This document shows positions 1 through 7,495 of a stretch of 22,692 nucleotides of DNA, piece after piece. How positions within the stretch are numbered: the first letter of the stretch is position 1; every line of letters begins with the position of its first letter. A program made the translations under genes and the position numbers. Under the pieces are notes generated by a model. It searched no databases. It was not told the origin of the DNA and saw only the letters and a list, made by a program, of their open reading frames with translations. This DNA is from Lachnospiraceae bacterium UBA3645 (GTDB taxonomy: Bacteria > Bacillota > Clostridia > Lachnospirales > Lachnospiraceae), in NCBI GenBank assembly GCA_002373555.1, contig DFKM01000244.1, positions 2,063 to 24,754 of the forward strand, in the 5' to 3' direction.

Positions 1-3
1 GCA

Positions 4-29
4 CCGCGGTGCCTGTCCCCATGGGTTAT
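4..29. repeat. GGGGACAG-type dispersed repeat, partial copy at window edge
   Basis: These 26 bases are identical, in the same orientation, to 2940-2965 in the right arm of the large inverted repeat at 2884-2968. The copy starts 4 bases downstream of the nitroreductase stop codon, so it probably acts as the terminator of that leftward gene. The matching arm, if present, lies outside the window. Bases 1-12 are themselves a short palindrome. Confidence 0.8.
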
Positions 30-32
30 GGG

Positions 33-845
33 TCATACCGCGACGGTCGCAATATAGACAATATTCTCTGCTGTTTCGATTCCCGGATCCACCACGGAAA
101 CGGAAGCCCTGATCCCCCGTTCCTTCAGTCCCATCATAAAGTGGCAGAGCGCGATCCCGACATCGATCTTCTGCAGATCGCCCGCCGCATCGTTCACATA
201 CCCTTTATCCTGCTTTTCATAAAAATGGTATCGTCCGTCCGCACAGACGATCCTCCACGGCTGCTTGTTCACGGCGGACGGCGCAAGCCGCACCATCTCA
301 AACAGATCCGCCAGTTCTTCCATCTTCGCCTCTGCAAGCGGCTGCTCGAATCCACCGTCAAAGAACAGCTTCTCCGCGGGCATGCGGCTGTCCGCACCGA
401 CGCCCCTGCGCATCAGGCTTTCTTTCACCGATTTCTTTTTTGCCGGATAACCGAGCGGGCTGATGCACGGCATCCTTTCTCCCGCACCGATACCGGCCGC
501 TGCCTCAAATACCTCGCGCTTCATCGTACCCGCGATCCAGGTCGTACCGATGCCGAGCGACCACGCGTACAAAACGAATTTTTCAAAAGAATACCCGAAG
601 GCAACATCCGCATACGGCTTCTTTTCGACCTTCCCGGCGACATAAAGCTTCTCGCCTGTGATGACCGGGCTCGCCAGTCCGTTCGTTTCCGCATCCAGGA
701 AAACCAGTTCCACCGGTATGCCGAAAGGATTCGTGATCTTCTCCGCATACTGCTGCAGTTTTTCCAGATCCTCCGCCGTCAGATTCCTGCCGTCAAAAGT
801 CCTGACACTTCTTCTGGTCCTGATCAGTTCCGATAATGCTGACAT
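33..845 (-). CDS. Nitroreductase family protein (TM1586-type)
   Basis: A 270-residue protein predicted to be a cytosolic FMN-dependent oxidoreductase of unknown physiological substrate. Near the N terminus it has the nitroreductase signature RRSVRTFDGR (residues 11-20), and in the second half LAPSAVNKQPWR (187-198). This tandem arrangement of two half-domains in one chain fits the TM1586-like nitroreductases, which resemble two fused nitroreductase protomers. The frame stays open upstream to 953, but the ATG at 845 is preferred because a GGGGGAAT ribosome binding site lies just before it and homology begins there. The gene is divergent from the KAP NTPase at 1083 and ends in a GGGGACAG repeat. 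Family assignment is firm; the substrate cannot be told from sequence. Confidence 0.85.
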   Translation of the reverse strand: MSALSELIRTRRSVRTFDGRNLTAEDLEKLQQYAEKITNPFGIPVELVFLDAETNGLASPVITGEKLYVAGKVEKKPYADVAFGYSFEKFVLYAWSLGIGTTWIAGTMKREVFEAAAGIGAGERMPCISPLGYPAKKKSVKESLMRRGVGADSRMPAEKLFFDGGFEQPLAEAKMEELADLFEMVRLAPSAVNKQPWRIVCADGRYHFYEKQDKGYVNDAAGDLQKIDVGIALCHFMMGLKERGIRASVSVVDPGIETAENIVYIATVAV

Positions 846-924
846 AGTGATTCCCCCACTCGTATTTTGGATTTCTGCCCGGCAGCAGTTTACGGGAACT
901 ATCGCCGACCGGCTGCATGAGATC

Positions 925-953
925 ATTTTAGCAGAATCCACGGCGCGGTTCAA
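925..953 (-). promoter_or_regulatory. Predicted sigma-A promoter of the nitroreductase gene
   Basis: Read on the minus strand, TTGAAC (948-953) and TAAAAT (925-930) are separated by exactly 17 bases. The -10 is preceded by TGC, giving an extended -10. Transcription would start near 918, leaving a leader of about 70 bases. The leader contains no riboswitch fold I recognise. Confidence 0.6.
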
Positions 954-988
954 TGCATTCCGTTTCCGATTGCTCTTCGCTGACAGCG

Positions 989-1017
989 TTGACAGAACCC
1001 CTGAAAAGTGCTATATA
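989..1017 (+). promoter_or_regulatory. Predicted sigma-A promoter of the KAP NTPase gene
   Basis: A perfect TTGACA -35 (989-994) is followed after 17 bases by TATATA (1012-1017). Transcription would begin near 1024, about 60 bases before the ATG at 1083. This is the only clear plus-strand promoter in the window. It lies about 36 bp from the opposing nitroreductase promoter, so the two could share regulation. Confidence 0.6.
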
Positions 1018-1082
1018 AGCAAACAATGATTTCGTCGACAAATGTAACTTACAGAATGCCTTGCCATACAGGAGGAACACCT

Positions 1083-2885
1083 ATGTCTGCTGCCTTACAA
1101 GAGATCGCCCGGTACTGCCGCGGCAAAAACACCTTCGGCGCGCTGCTTCTGTGCGGAGAATGGGGTTCCGGAAAGACCTATCTTCTGGAAAACGATCTTC
1201 CGGCCGCGCTTGGTCCGGCCTATCTTCTTCTCCGGATCTCACTGTTCGGAGAAGAATCGCTGGAAGAGATCCGCAAAAAGATCCGTCGGGAATATCTCGA
1301 TCGTTACCTCACGATCCTGCGGGATGACGCAGATGAAGGAAATCTTCACGCCGGATCCATGTCCGGATTGCAAAATGAGAGGCCTTCGGCCAATGACTGG
1401 ATCTTCCATATCGGAGAGGAGGATCCGCGTTTCAAAATGTATCTGCAGAATCCTGATGCGTATATTAAGCCGGAGCCTGTTCTGGCCGGGCGGCGTGTGA
1501 TCCTGATCTTCGACGATCTGGAACGCACGAATCTTTCCCAGGTGGAGATCCTGGGCTGCATCAATGAATATTGTGAGAATCTTCATATCAAGACGATTAT
1601 CGTAGCGAATGAGGAAAAGATCGAGAACCGCAGCGCCGCCGAGACGAAAAGCGCCGCTGACCGGAGAAGAGAGTTTCTGAATTATTCGGAGATGAAGGAG
1701 AAGCTGATCGAACAGACTGTCCGTCTGCACGTGGATGAAGCAGCTGTCATCGACAGTATTCTTTCGCAGTACCGCACCGGGCTTGCCGGCTACACGGATT
1801 TTCTGAAGAACAGCCGTCAGGAATTATGCGCTCTTCTGACAAACTGCGAGATCCGCAACATCCGCAGCCTCCGCAGCGGACTGCAGGATTTTGAGCGGAT
1901 CTATGAATTCTGCATGGAGGAGCAGATGCCGGAAACGGACATCCGCCGGATCTTTACCGCCTTCGTGCTTTTTACCATGCTGGCGAAAAACGGGCGGATC
2001 TCCCGCAGCAGTCTCTATGGCTACGGTCTGAACAGGCTGCAGCAGAAATATCCGGACTTCTACCATGACCGCTGCCTGCCGCTCTGCCTGAAAGACAGCA
2101 TCACATCCGGCAACTGGGATGACAGCATACTCCGCCCTCAGATCCGCCGGATGAAAGCATCTTTTCAGGGTATGTCACAGCCCGAAAACCGCCTTCGTTC
2201 GCTGTCCTTTGCCGAGATTGACGATTCCGTACTGACAGGCGGCTGGAAAGCGTATCTTCAAATGGCTGAGGAAGGTGTCCTCTCACCGGATGAATACCTG
2301 CTGCTGATCCGGAACCAGATCGCCGCCAGAGCCTATCCTGCATTCTCCTGGCCGTCCGCACCGGATATGAAGAAACTCCGGAACGGGCTGGAAAGATCTC
2401 TTATGCGCGCAGGGAACGCAGATACGCCGCCCGAGTTCGGGGCAGATCCGGTAGATGACGAGGAACTCGCCAGATGTACGCCTGATGAGCGCGCAGTCTG
2501 TGAGCGGATCCGGGTCTATATGGAGGGCGGGGAATACCGCCGTCTGGCCGACCGGAACCAGCTCCTTGCCGCCTGCCGCAGCGGCGATGAAAAAGCGCTT
2601 CGCGCCTGCCGTTCCGCAGTGGTTTCCTCTTTCGATGAAGAATTGCAGCAGGCTGTTCTGGAATACTATGACGCCCTGGAAAACAACCGCCGCAGGATCG
2701 GCTTTGCCGATCTGATCGGAAAGATCGCCTCCGCAGGGAAGCGGGAACGCCGGAACGGTACTGACAGAGAACCGGAAGGACTGTCTCAGCTGGCTGCAAT
2801 GCTCCGGGAGCGGGAAACCGATGCGATCCGGAACGGCCAGTCCATGAAAGCTGTCGCCATACAGTATTTTCTGCAGAAACTGTAA
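1083..2885 (+). CDS. KAP-family P-loop NTPase, candidate defence gene
   Basis: A 600-residue predicted NTPase. Walker A is GEWGSGKT (residues 25-32) and Walker B is VILIFDDLER (139-148); the hydrophobic run ending in FDDLER is typical of KAP/STAND-like P-loop proteins. Further family-like segments are IIVANEEKI (172-180), EKLIEQTVRL (206-215) and CEIRNIRSLRSG (255-266), the last resembling the arginine-containing region that follows the core. The remaining half is helical, with no recognised domain and no membrane span, unlike KAP members with membrane insertions. The open frame extends upstream to 1008, but ATG 1083 follows AGGAGG at a 7-base spacing. It is the only plus-strand gene, has its own promoter and ends inside a large hairpin. 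Some KAP NTPases (PifA) mediate phage exclusion; a defence role here is inference. The fold call is firm. Confidence 0.75.
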   Translation: MSAALQEIARYCRGKNTFGALLLCGEWGSGKTYLLENDLPAALGPAYLLLRISLFGEESLEEIRKKIRREYLDRYLTILRDDADEGNLHAGSMSGLQNERPSANDWIFHIGEEDPRFKMYLQNPDAYIKPEPVLAGRRVILIFDDLERTNLSQVEILGCINEYCENLHIKTIIVANEEKIENRSAAETKSAADRRREFLNYSEMKEKLIEQTVRLHVDEAAVIDSILSQYRTGLAGYTDFLKNSRQELCALLTNCEIRNIRSLRSGLQDFERIYEFCMEEQMPETDIRRIFTAFVLFTMLAKNGRISRSSLYGYGLNRLQQKYPDFYHDRCLPLCLKDSITSGNWDDSILRPQIRRMKASFQGMSQPENRLRSLSFAEIDDSVLTGGWKAYLQMAEEGVLSPDEYLLLIRNQIAARAYPAFSWPSAPDMKKLRNGLERSLMRAGNADTPPEFGADPVDDEELARCTPDERAVCERIRVYMEGGEYRRLADRNQLLAACRSGDEKALRACRSAVVSSFDEELQQAVLEYYDALENNRRRIGFADLIGKIASAGKRERRNGTDREPEGLSQLAAMLRERETDAIRNGQSMKAVAIQYFLQKL

Positions 2886-2968
2886 AATAACCCATGGGGA
2901 CAGGCACCGCGGGTTACAAACACCAAAAGTGTCAGTAACCCGCGGTGCCTGTCCCCATGGGTTATTTT
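2884..2968. repeat. Perfect 34-bp inverted repeat, bidirectional terminator-like hairpin
   Basis: The left arm (2884-2917) and right arm (2935-2968) are exact reverse complements over 34 bases. The 17-base centre adds a further 4-bp stem, ACAC (2920-2923) with GTGT (2929-2932), around a CAAAA loop. Each arm contains GGGGACAGGCACCGCGGGTT. The outer ends are A/T-rich, giving TTATTTT after the stem on both strands. The element separates convergent genes, starts inside the KAP stop codon and contains the TAA stop of the hybrid kinase (2962-2964). It therefore probably terminates both. The right arm matches positions 4-29. Confidence 0.9.
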
Positions 2969-4404
2969 CCAAGCACGGCCGCGATCGTCTTCAGCATCTT
3001 TTCCTGATCGAGCGGCTTGGCGATATGTCCCTGCATGCCGGCGGCCTCGGCAGTCAGTTCGTCTTCTCTGAAAGCATTGGCAGTCATCGCAATGATCGGA
3101 ATGCCCGCCAGCGCCGGATCGGCCAGGCGCCGGATCTGACCGGCTGCCGTGTAGCCATCCATGACCGGCATCTGAATATCCATCAGCACTGCATCATATA
3201 CACCCGGTCCTTCCGCCGCCAGCTTTTCCACCGCTTTCTGTCCGTTCTCAACGGCATCGACACAGTACCCTGCCTGCGACAGCAGCATCTTCGCGATCTC
3301 CGTATTGATCTCATTGTCTTCCGCCAGCAGCAGCCGTCCGCCGCAGTTCGCTGTACGCGCAGGATCTGCCGTCCTGTCTGCGGCCGTTTCCTGTTCTTCG
3401 CCCAGCGGAAATGTCAGCGAGACCGTGAATTCCGAACCTTCTCCCGGCGCCGTTTTGACATCGATCGTTCCATGCATCATATCAATAAAGCTCTTGCAGA
3501 TGGACATGCCGAGGCCGGTCCCCTGTGTGCGGCTCACTGTCGAAGTGCGCTCCCGCTCAAACGGCTTAAAGATATTCTTTACGAACTCCGGGCTCATGCC
3601 GATCCCGCTGTCTCTTATGCTGATGCTGTACGAAGCGGAGGTCCCGTCCGTACCGGTCTCTTCCGCCGTAAGCGTGACGCTCCCGCCTTCCGGCGTGAAT
3701 TTCTGCGCATTCCCAAGGATATTCATGATAATGCGGCTCACCCGGTTCGCATCACAGACCACCCATCGATCCCGGATATCTGTCCGCACCTGAAAACGGA
3801 TCTGTTTTGCTTCCATCTGGGAACGGATCAGATCGCCGGCCTGCGTCACAACGGAAACAAGATCTGCATTTGCCGGCTCCAGTTCCATCTTTCCGCTCTC
3901 GATCCGGCTCATTTCCAGTACTTCATTCACCAGCGTGAGCATCTGGTTCCCGGCATTTTCGATCTTGGTGAGATACGCTGCCTGTTCACCGGCAGGCACG
4001 GTCTTTGCGATCGCGGTATAGCCGATGATCGCATTGAGCGGCGTCCGGATATCATGCGACATATTGGACAGGAAATACGTTTTGGCCGCGTTGGCTTCCT
4101 CCGCTGCTGTGATCCTGGCTTCCAGCCGCTCGTTTTCCCGGATGCGGTCCGCGATCCGCTCGATCAGATGATCCATGACAGCTACAAATATACTGCCGCC
4201 GAACAGGATCGCCGATACGATCAGATCCGCCTTTCCGGACAATGCGACCGCAATATAGCCGAGCAGGAACAGGACCAGCAGAAAAATGGGTATGATAAGG
4301 ATGCGGCCTTCCGCTTCCCAGTCGCCCCTTCTGCGGATCCGTCTGGCAAAATGGATGTATTGCCACACATTATAGATCATGATTGCTATGCCCAGGTAGA
4401 TCAT
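2962..4404 (-). CDS. Membrane hybrid sensor histidine kinase with receiver domain
   Basis: A 480-residue hybrid kinase. Three predicted membrane helices occupy about residues 1-20, 35-55 and 60-80, with almost no extracytoplasmic domain, so sensing is probably within or next to the membrane. A short linker leads to the H-box SNMSHDIRTPL (His117), N-box NILGNAQKF (228-236), G1 RDSGIGM (264-270) and G2 GTGLGMS (295-301). The C-terminal receiver (about 357-480) has acidic residues E362/D363, phospho-acceptor Asp409 in LMDIQMP and Lys463. There is no HPt domain, so a separate phosphotransfer partner is expected; none is present here. The frame extends to a GTG at 4431 overlapping the GNAT stop, but ATG 4404 follows an AGGGAG site at good spacing. 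It is co-transcribed with the upstream GNAT gene. Confidence 0.9.
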   Translation of the reverse strand: MIYLGIAIMIYNVWQYIHFARRIRRRGDWEAEGRILIIPIFLLVLFLLGYIAVALSGKADLIVSAILFGGSIFVAVMDHLIERIADRIRENERLEARITAAEEANAAKTYFLSNMSHDIRTPLNAIIGYTAIAKTVPAGEQAAYLTKIENAGNQMLTLVNEVLEMSRIESGKMELEPANADLVSVVTQAGDLIRSQMEAKQIRFQVRTDIRDRWVVCDANRVSRIIMNILGNAQKFTPEGGSVTLTAEETGTDGTSASYSISIRDSGIGMSPEFVKNIFKPFERERTSTVSRTQGTGLGMSICKSFIDMMHGTIDVKTAPGEGSEFTVSLTFPLGEEQETAADRTADPARTANCGGRLLLAEDNEINTEIAKMLLSQAGYCVDAVENGQKAVEKLAAEGPGVYDAVLMDIQMPVMDGYTAAGQIRRLADPALAGIPIIAMTANAFREDELTAEAAGMQGHIAKPLDQEKMLKTIAAVLGK

Positions 4405-4427
4405 GTTCTCACGCTCCCTGCATCCTG

Positions 4428-4925
4428 TCACATTTTCTCGTACGCCATCCTCGGATTGTCATCCTCTTCCACATGAATTGTCCCGCAGTGAACAAAACCG
4501 AGCTTTCCGAGAAGGTTCTGCATCACCTTGTTATCCCCGTGCGTATCGATCCGCAGATGTCCGCACTGTTCATAAGCCCAGTTGATGCAGAATGCGCCGA
4601 TCCCCTTTTCCGAGCCGTCTCCGGCGACTCTGTGCACGACGCCGTACGGACTGCCATCCTTCCATGCGCCATCTGTAATGTCCCTGTACCCGGGCTCGAT
4701 GTCCGGGCCGAAATTATAGAAGAACGTGCCGATCACATTTCCTGTCTCTGACAGACAGACATAACTGTTTCCGTCCGCAATATCCTGTCGGATCAGGGAT
4801 TCCGGCGGCCAGTTCGTGGGTCCCCACTGGTTCGGATTGCCGTGCGCTGCCATGAACGCCCTTGCATAGCGGTAAAGTTCCATGATACGCGGCAGATCAT
4901 TTTCCGTTGATTTTCTGATGATCAT
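4428..4925 (-). CDS. GNAT-family N-acetyltransferase
   Basis: A 165-residue cytosolic protein with the GNAT fold. It starts MIIRKSTENDLPRIMELY, typical of strand 1 and helix 1. It has SEKGIGAFCINWA (105-117) at the acetyl-CoA pyrophosphate-binding turn, then LRIDTHGDNKVMQNLLGKLG (124-143), the usual late helix before the final strands. It probably transfers an acetyl group from acetyl-CoA to an amine; the substrate is unknown. The frame continues upstream to 4991, but ATG 4925 begins the conserved fold and follows AAAAGGATG at about 10 bases. Its stop lies just inside the possible GTG start of the histidine kinase, so the two are probably one transcript. Confidence 0.85.
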   Translation of the reverse strand: MIIRKSTENDLPRIMELYRYARAFMAAHGNPNQWGPTNWPPESLIRQDIADGNSYVCLSETGNVIGTFFYNFGPDIEPGYRDITDGAWKDGSPYGVVHRVAGDGSEKGIGAFCINWAYEQCGHLRIDTHGDNKVMQNLLGKLGFVHCGTIHVEEDDNPRMAYEKM

Positions 4926-4979
4926 AGTGCTGTCATCCTTTTCTTCAGGTGTCCGGATATTCGTTCTCTTTATGTAAAT

Positions 4980-4988
4980 ATAATAGCA
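4980..4988 (-). promoter_or_regulatory. Extended -10 promoter of the GNAT-kinase transcript
   Basis: On the minus strand the sequence TGCTATTAT is an extended -10 element, 55 bases upstream of the GNAT start at 4925. The -35 region is poor, which is common with extended -10 promoters. It lies between the preceding terminator (5035-5064) and the gene. Confidence 0.5.
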
Positions 4989-5034
4989 CATTCACAGGAA
5001 ATCGAAAATCCGTTTCTCGTTCGGAAAGGAGCAG

Positions 5035-5064
5035 AAAAAACAGAGACTGCGCCGGCAGTCTCTG
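5035..5064 (-). terminator. Intrinsic terminator of the HAMP histidine kinase gene
   Basis: A perfect 10-bp stem, CAGAGACTGC (5041-5050) with GCAGTCTCTG (5055-5064), surrounds a 4-base loop. Read on the minus strand it is followed directly by six T residues (5035-5040). It lies about 35 bases beyond the kinase stop codon and insulates the GNAT promoter. Confidence 0.9.
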
Positions 5065-5098
5065 TCCTGTACGGGTTTTTCAGTTGTTCCGACTTCTT

Positions 5099-6196
5099 TT
5101 ACACCTCTGCCGACTCCTCATATTTGCGCAGTACGAAATGCATGATCGTGCCCGTTCCCAGCACGCTGGTCGCCCAGATCCTTCCGCCGTGGTCCTCAAT
5201 GATCTTCTTCACGATCGACAGGCCGATGCCGCTGCCGCCCATCTTGGAGTTTCTCGACTCATCCGTCCGGTAGAACCGGTCAAAGATATACGGCACATCC
5301 TTCGAGGCAATGCCTCTTCCGTTGTCCTCGATCTCCACATGGATGAAATCGCCGTCATCCCGGATGCGCATCCCGATGATGCCGTGCTTCTTGTCCATGT
5401 ATTTCACTGAGTTGCTGATAATGTTGTTCACGACGCGCTTCAGCTGCTCGGTATCCCCGATGATCTCGACATCATCCTCCAGATAATTGGAGTACGTCAG
5501 CTCGATGCCTCTGGAATCCAGTTCCGTCTCCAGCTCCGAGGCACAGTCGGAAAAATAATCATGCACCCGGATGCGGGAATAATGGTACGGGATACGGTTC
5601 GTATCGATCTTGGAATACAGCGAAAGCTCATCGATCAGATTTTCCATGTCGCAGGCTTTATTGTAAATGGTGCGGACATATTTCGTCATCTTCTCGGGGG
5701 ACGATGCCACGCCGTCCAGGATCCCCTCGCAGTATCCCTTGACCGCCGTCAGCGGCGTTTTCAGGTCGTGCGAAATGTTGCTGATCAGGATCTTGTTCTC
5801 CCGGTCAAACCGGATCTTTTCCTCCTGATTGTCCTTCAGACGGATGCGCATCTCCTCGAAATCCTGGCACAGCTCGCTGATCTCATCCGTGCCGTTCACG
5901 GCAAGGGAGAAATCCAGATCACCGTCCTTGATGGCCCGGGCTGCGGTCTGCAGCGTCTGCAGCGGCTTGATGATCGAGCCGGAAAGCCAGGTGAGGAGCA
6001 TGAGCGCCGTCACCACGAGCACGAGCAGGATCAGGAAGCCGATCTGTATGAACGCCTGCCGGTATTCCGGCGGCATGCCGGCGATATCGGGCATATCCAG
6101 GAATCTTCCCATCAGGGCCCAGGATACGGCAAGCAGTACGACCGGCATCACGATGACCGATATGAACGATAATACCATCTTTGTGTGGAGCTTCAT
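5099..6196 (-). CDS. HAMP-domain sensor histidine kinase (orphan)
   Basis: A 365-residue membrane kinase. TM1 is at residues 8-30, a short extracytoplasmic loop at about 32-50, and TM2 at 52-71. A HAMP domain follows at about 72-124. The H-box is SNISHDLKTPLTAVKGY (His143), the N-box VNNIISNSVKYM (256-267), G1 EDNGRGI (290-296) and G2 GGSGIGLSIVKK (320-331). The DLKTPL H-box and domain layout match BaeS/VanS-like kinases. No response regulator gene lies next to it, so the partner is encoded elsewhere or was lost. ATG 6196 follows GGGAGG at a 6-base spacing. A terminator lies immediately upstream, so transcription depends on readthrough from DUF5711 or an unrecognised promoter. Confidence 0.92.
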   Translation of the reverse strand: MKLHTKMVLSFISVIVMPVVLLAVSWALMGRFLDMPDIAGMPPEYRQAFIQIGFLILLVLVVTALMLLTWLSGSIIKPLQTLQTAARAIKDGDLDFSLAVNGTDEISELCQDFEEMRIRLKDNQEEKIRFDRENKILISNISHDLKTPLTAVKGYCEGILDGVASSPEKMTKYVRTIYNKACDMENLIDELSLYSKIDTNRIPYHYSRIRVHDYFSDCASELETELDSRGIELTYSNYLEDDVEIIGDTEQLKRVVNNIISNSVKYMDKKHGIIGMRIRDDGDFIHVEIEDNGRGIASKDVPYIFDRFYRTDESRNSKMGGSGIGLSIVKKIIEDHGGRIWATSVLGTGTIMHFVLRKYEESAEV

Positions 6197-6213
6197 TTCG
6201 CGCCTCCCATCAG

Positions 6214-6237
6214 AAAAAACCTGCCGGGTCAGCAGGT
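6214..6237 (-). terminator. Intrinsic terminator between DUF5711 gene and histidine kinase
   Basis: On the minus strand ACCTGC (6232-6237) pairs with GCAGGT (6219-6224) around a 7-base loop, and a run of six T follows. The flanking A and T residues can lengthen the stem. It sits about 8 bases beyond the DUF5711 stop and just upstream of the kinase ribosome binding site, so it could end the upstream transcript or attenuate kinase expression. Confidence 0.75.
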
Positions 6238-6244
6238 CTTATGC

Positions 6245-7468
6245 TTATCGGAATCTGACTCTTTTCAGTGCGGTCCCGGAAAAGACCAGGCAGCTGGTGT
6301 CTCCGGTCATGATCATCTTGGTGATCCCGCCGTCGATCGTGCCGGAAAAACGTTCCCGCCCGGACAGGGAGAAGATCCTGCACTCGGAGCTGTTGTACAG
6401 CAGCAGATAATTGCCGGAGAACTCTGCCTTCGTATAGTCAAAGTCCAGTTCTCTGGAAAACTCTTCTCTGCCGTTATTGTCGTATACATAGATCATCCGG
6501 CCGCCTTCATCCGAACCGGCGACCACGCCTACGTATTTTTTACCCGGGATCACGCTGGAGATCTCATGCTCAAAAGCGATGCTCTTCAGCAGATCGGGGC
6601 TGCTTTCATTTCGCATGTTATAGAAATTGACCTGGTCGTCTCCGAAAGCGACCGCTCTTGTCCGGCCCATGTATTCGACCTCCGGGAACATGGTATCCCC
6701 GTAGGCAAATGTGCCGACGATCCGGTTGGAATCATTCTTGCCGACATCGAAATTATAGCAGATGATCTGATTCTGGGTACTTCCCTGATCCATGTAGACC
6801 ATCGACGTGATCAGGCCGGTGCCGGAAGGCGAAAGCGCCAGATCCAGCGGAAATCCGTCTCCGGAAAGCATGGTCTTGATGCGGATATCGAGTTCCCGGC
6901 CGGTGCTGTCATAAAACTGAATGTAATCGGAATCCGTGGAATCCAGTTCGAGCGCCAGGACGCCGTGGTCCGAGATCGCATAGCCCAGGATCGGCATGCT
7001 GGTGGTGATCGTGCCGGTCACGCCGTCTTTGCCGAAGATCACCGCGGAATCCTGCATCAGGTCGATCACGGCACCGTACTCTTCTCCCCGGATCATCTTC
7101 GGGTTGCTCATCGAGTAGCCGTGGCTCCAGAGGATCTCACCGTCGGAATCGAGTGCGGAAACGCCGTCGCCGGTCATCTTGATAATGCTGCCGAGGAACT
7201 GGTCATAAGAAGCATCCGCCCCGCCGATCTCTTCATTGATCACGCTCTCGATCGTCTCGGTATAGTGCATGGCATCCTTGAGCGTCCGGAGCCCCAGATA
7301 GACGATCAGTGCGATCACGACGATCAAACACACGCGGATCACCTTTTTCCATCTTTCAATAAAGAGCGTCAGTTCGAGATCCTCCGTCCTGGCGTCCTTA
7401 AAGGAAGCGAGCCTGGCCTTGATCTTATCAAAAATCAGGATCTTTTTTTGAGAACCGTCTTCATTCAT
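6245..7468 (-). CDS. DUF5711-family membrane-anchored beta-propeller-like protein
   Basis: A 407-residue protein. A charged cytosolic N terminus (about 1-45) is followed by one membrane helix, VCLIVVIALIVYLGL (about 46-61). The rest is a large extracytoplasmic domain built of repeated beta-strand units with phrases such as ISDHGVLALELDS, YIQFYDSTGRELD and IYVYDNNGREEFSRELD, which look like blades of a WD40/PQQ-type propeller. No catalytic motif is visible. This matches the DUF5711 family of Clostridia, whose function I do not know. The ATG at 7468 is preferred over 7474 because GGAAGG lies 8 bases upstream. It follows rsmA closely and precedes a histidine kinase, so a role in envelope sensing is possible but unproven. 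Confidence 0.75.
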   Translation of the reverse strand: MNEDGSQKKILIFDKIKARLASFKDARTEDLELTLFIERWKKVIRVCLIVVIALIVYLGLRTLKDAMHYTETIESVINEEIGGADASYDQFLGSIIKMTGDGVSALDSDGEILWSHGYSMSNPKMIRGEEYGAVIDLMQDSAVIFGKDGVTGTITTSMPILGYAISDHGVLALELDSTDSDYIQFYDSTGRELDIRIKTMLSGDGFPLDLALSPSGTGLITSMVYMDQGSTQNQIICYNFDVGKNDSNRIVGTFAYGDTMFPEVEYMGRTRAVAFGDDQVNFYNMRNESSPDLLKSIAFEHEISSVIPGKKYVGVVAGSDEGGRMIYVYDNNGREEFSRELDFDYTKAEFSGNYLLLYNSSECRIFSLSGRERFSGTIDGGITKMIMTGDTSCLVFSGTALKRVRFR

Positions 7469-7495
7469 GTTCATTACCTTCCATCCGGGAGGGTT

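Larger units (their letters stand above)
846..1082. other. Divergent intergenic region between nitroreductase and KAP genes
   Basis: These 237 bases hold two opposing sigma-A-like promoters (925-953 minus, 989-1017 plus) and both ribosome binding sites. I see no gene, riboswitch or strong palindrome that would mark an operator. Confidence 0.6.

Noticed and set aside
846..924. Riboswitch in the nitroreductase leader
   Set aside because: The leader is short, and no conserved FMN or other riboswitch core could be recognised.
1083..2885. KAP gene as foreign DNA by base composition
   Set aside because: By eye its codon use and GC content look like those of its neighbours. Only the strand and flanking repeats set it apart.
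2884..2968. Interpretation as an insertion-sequence end or CRISPR repeat
   Set aside because: No transposase gene lies in the window, and there are not three or more evenly spaced copies with spacers.
2101..2972. Minus-strand open frames overlapping the KAP gene
   Set aside because: They lack ribosome binding sites and known domains and lie fully within the plus-strand gene, which has Walker motifs and a promoter.
2929..4476. A 515-codon open frame on the plus strand
   Set aside because: It is antisense to the hybrid histidine kinase, whose H, N, G and receiver motifs are intact on the minus strand, and it starts inside the hairpin loop.
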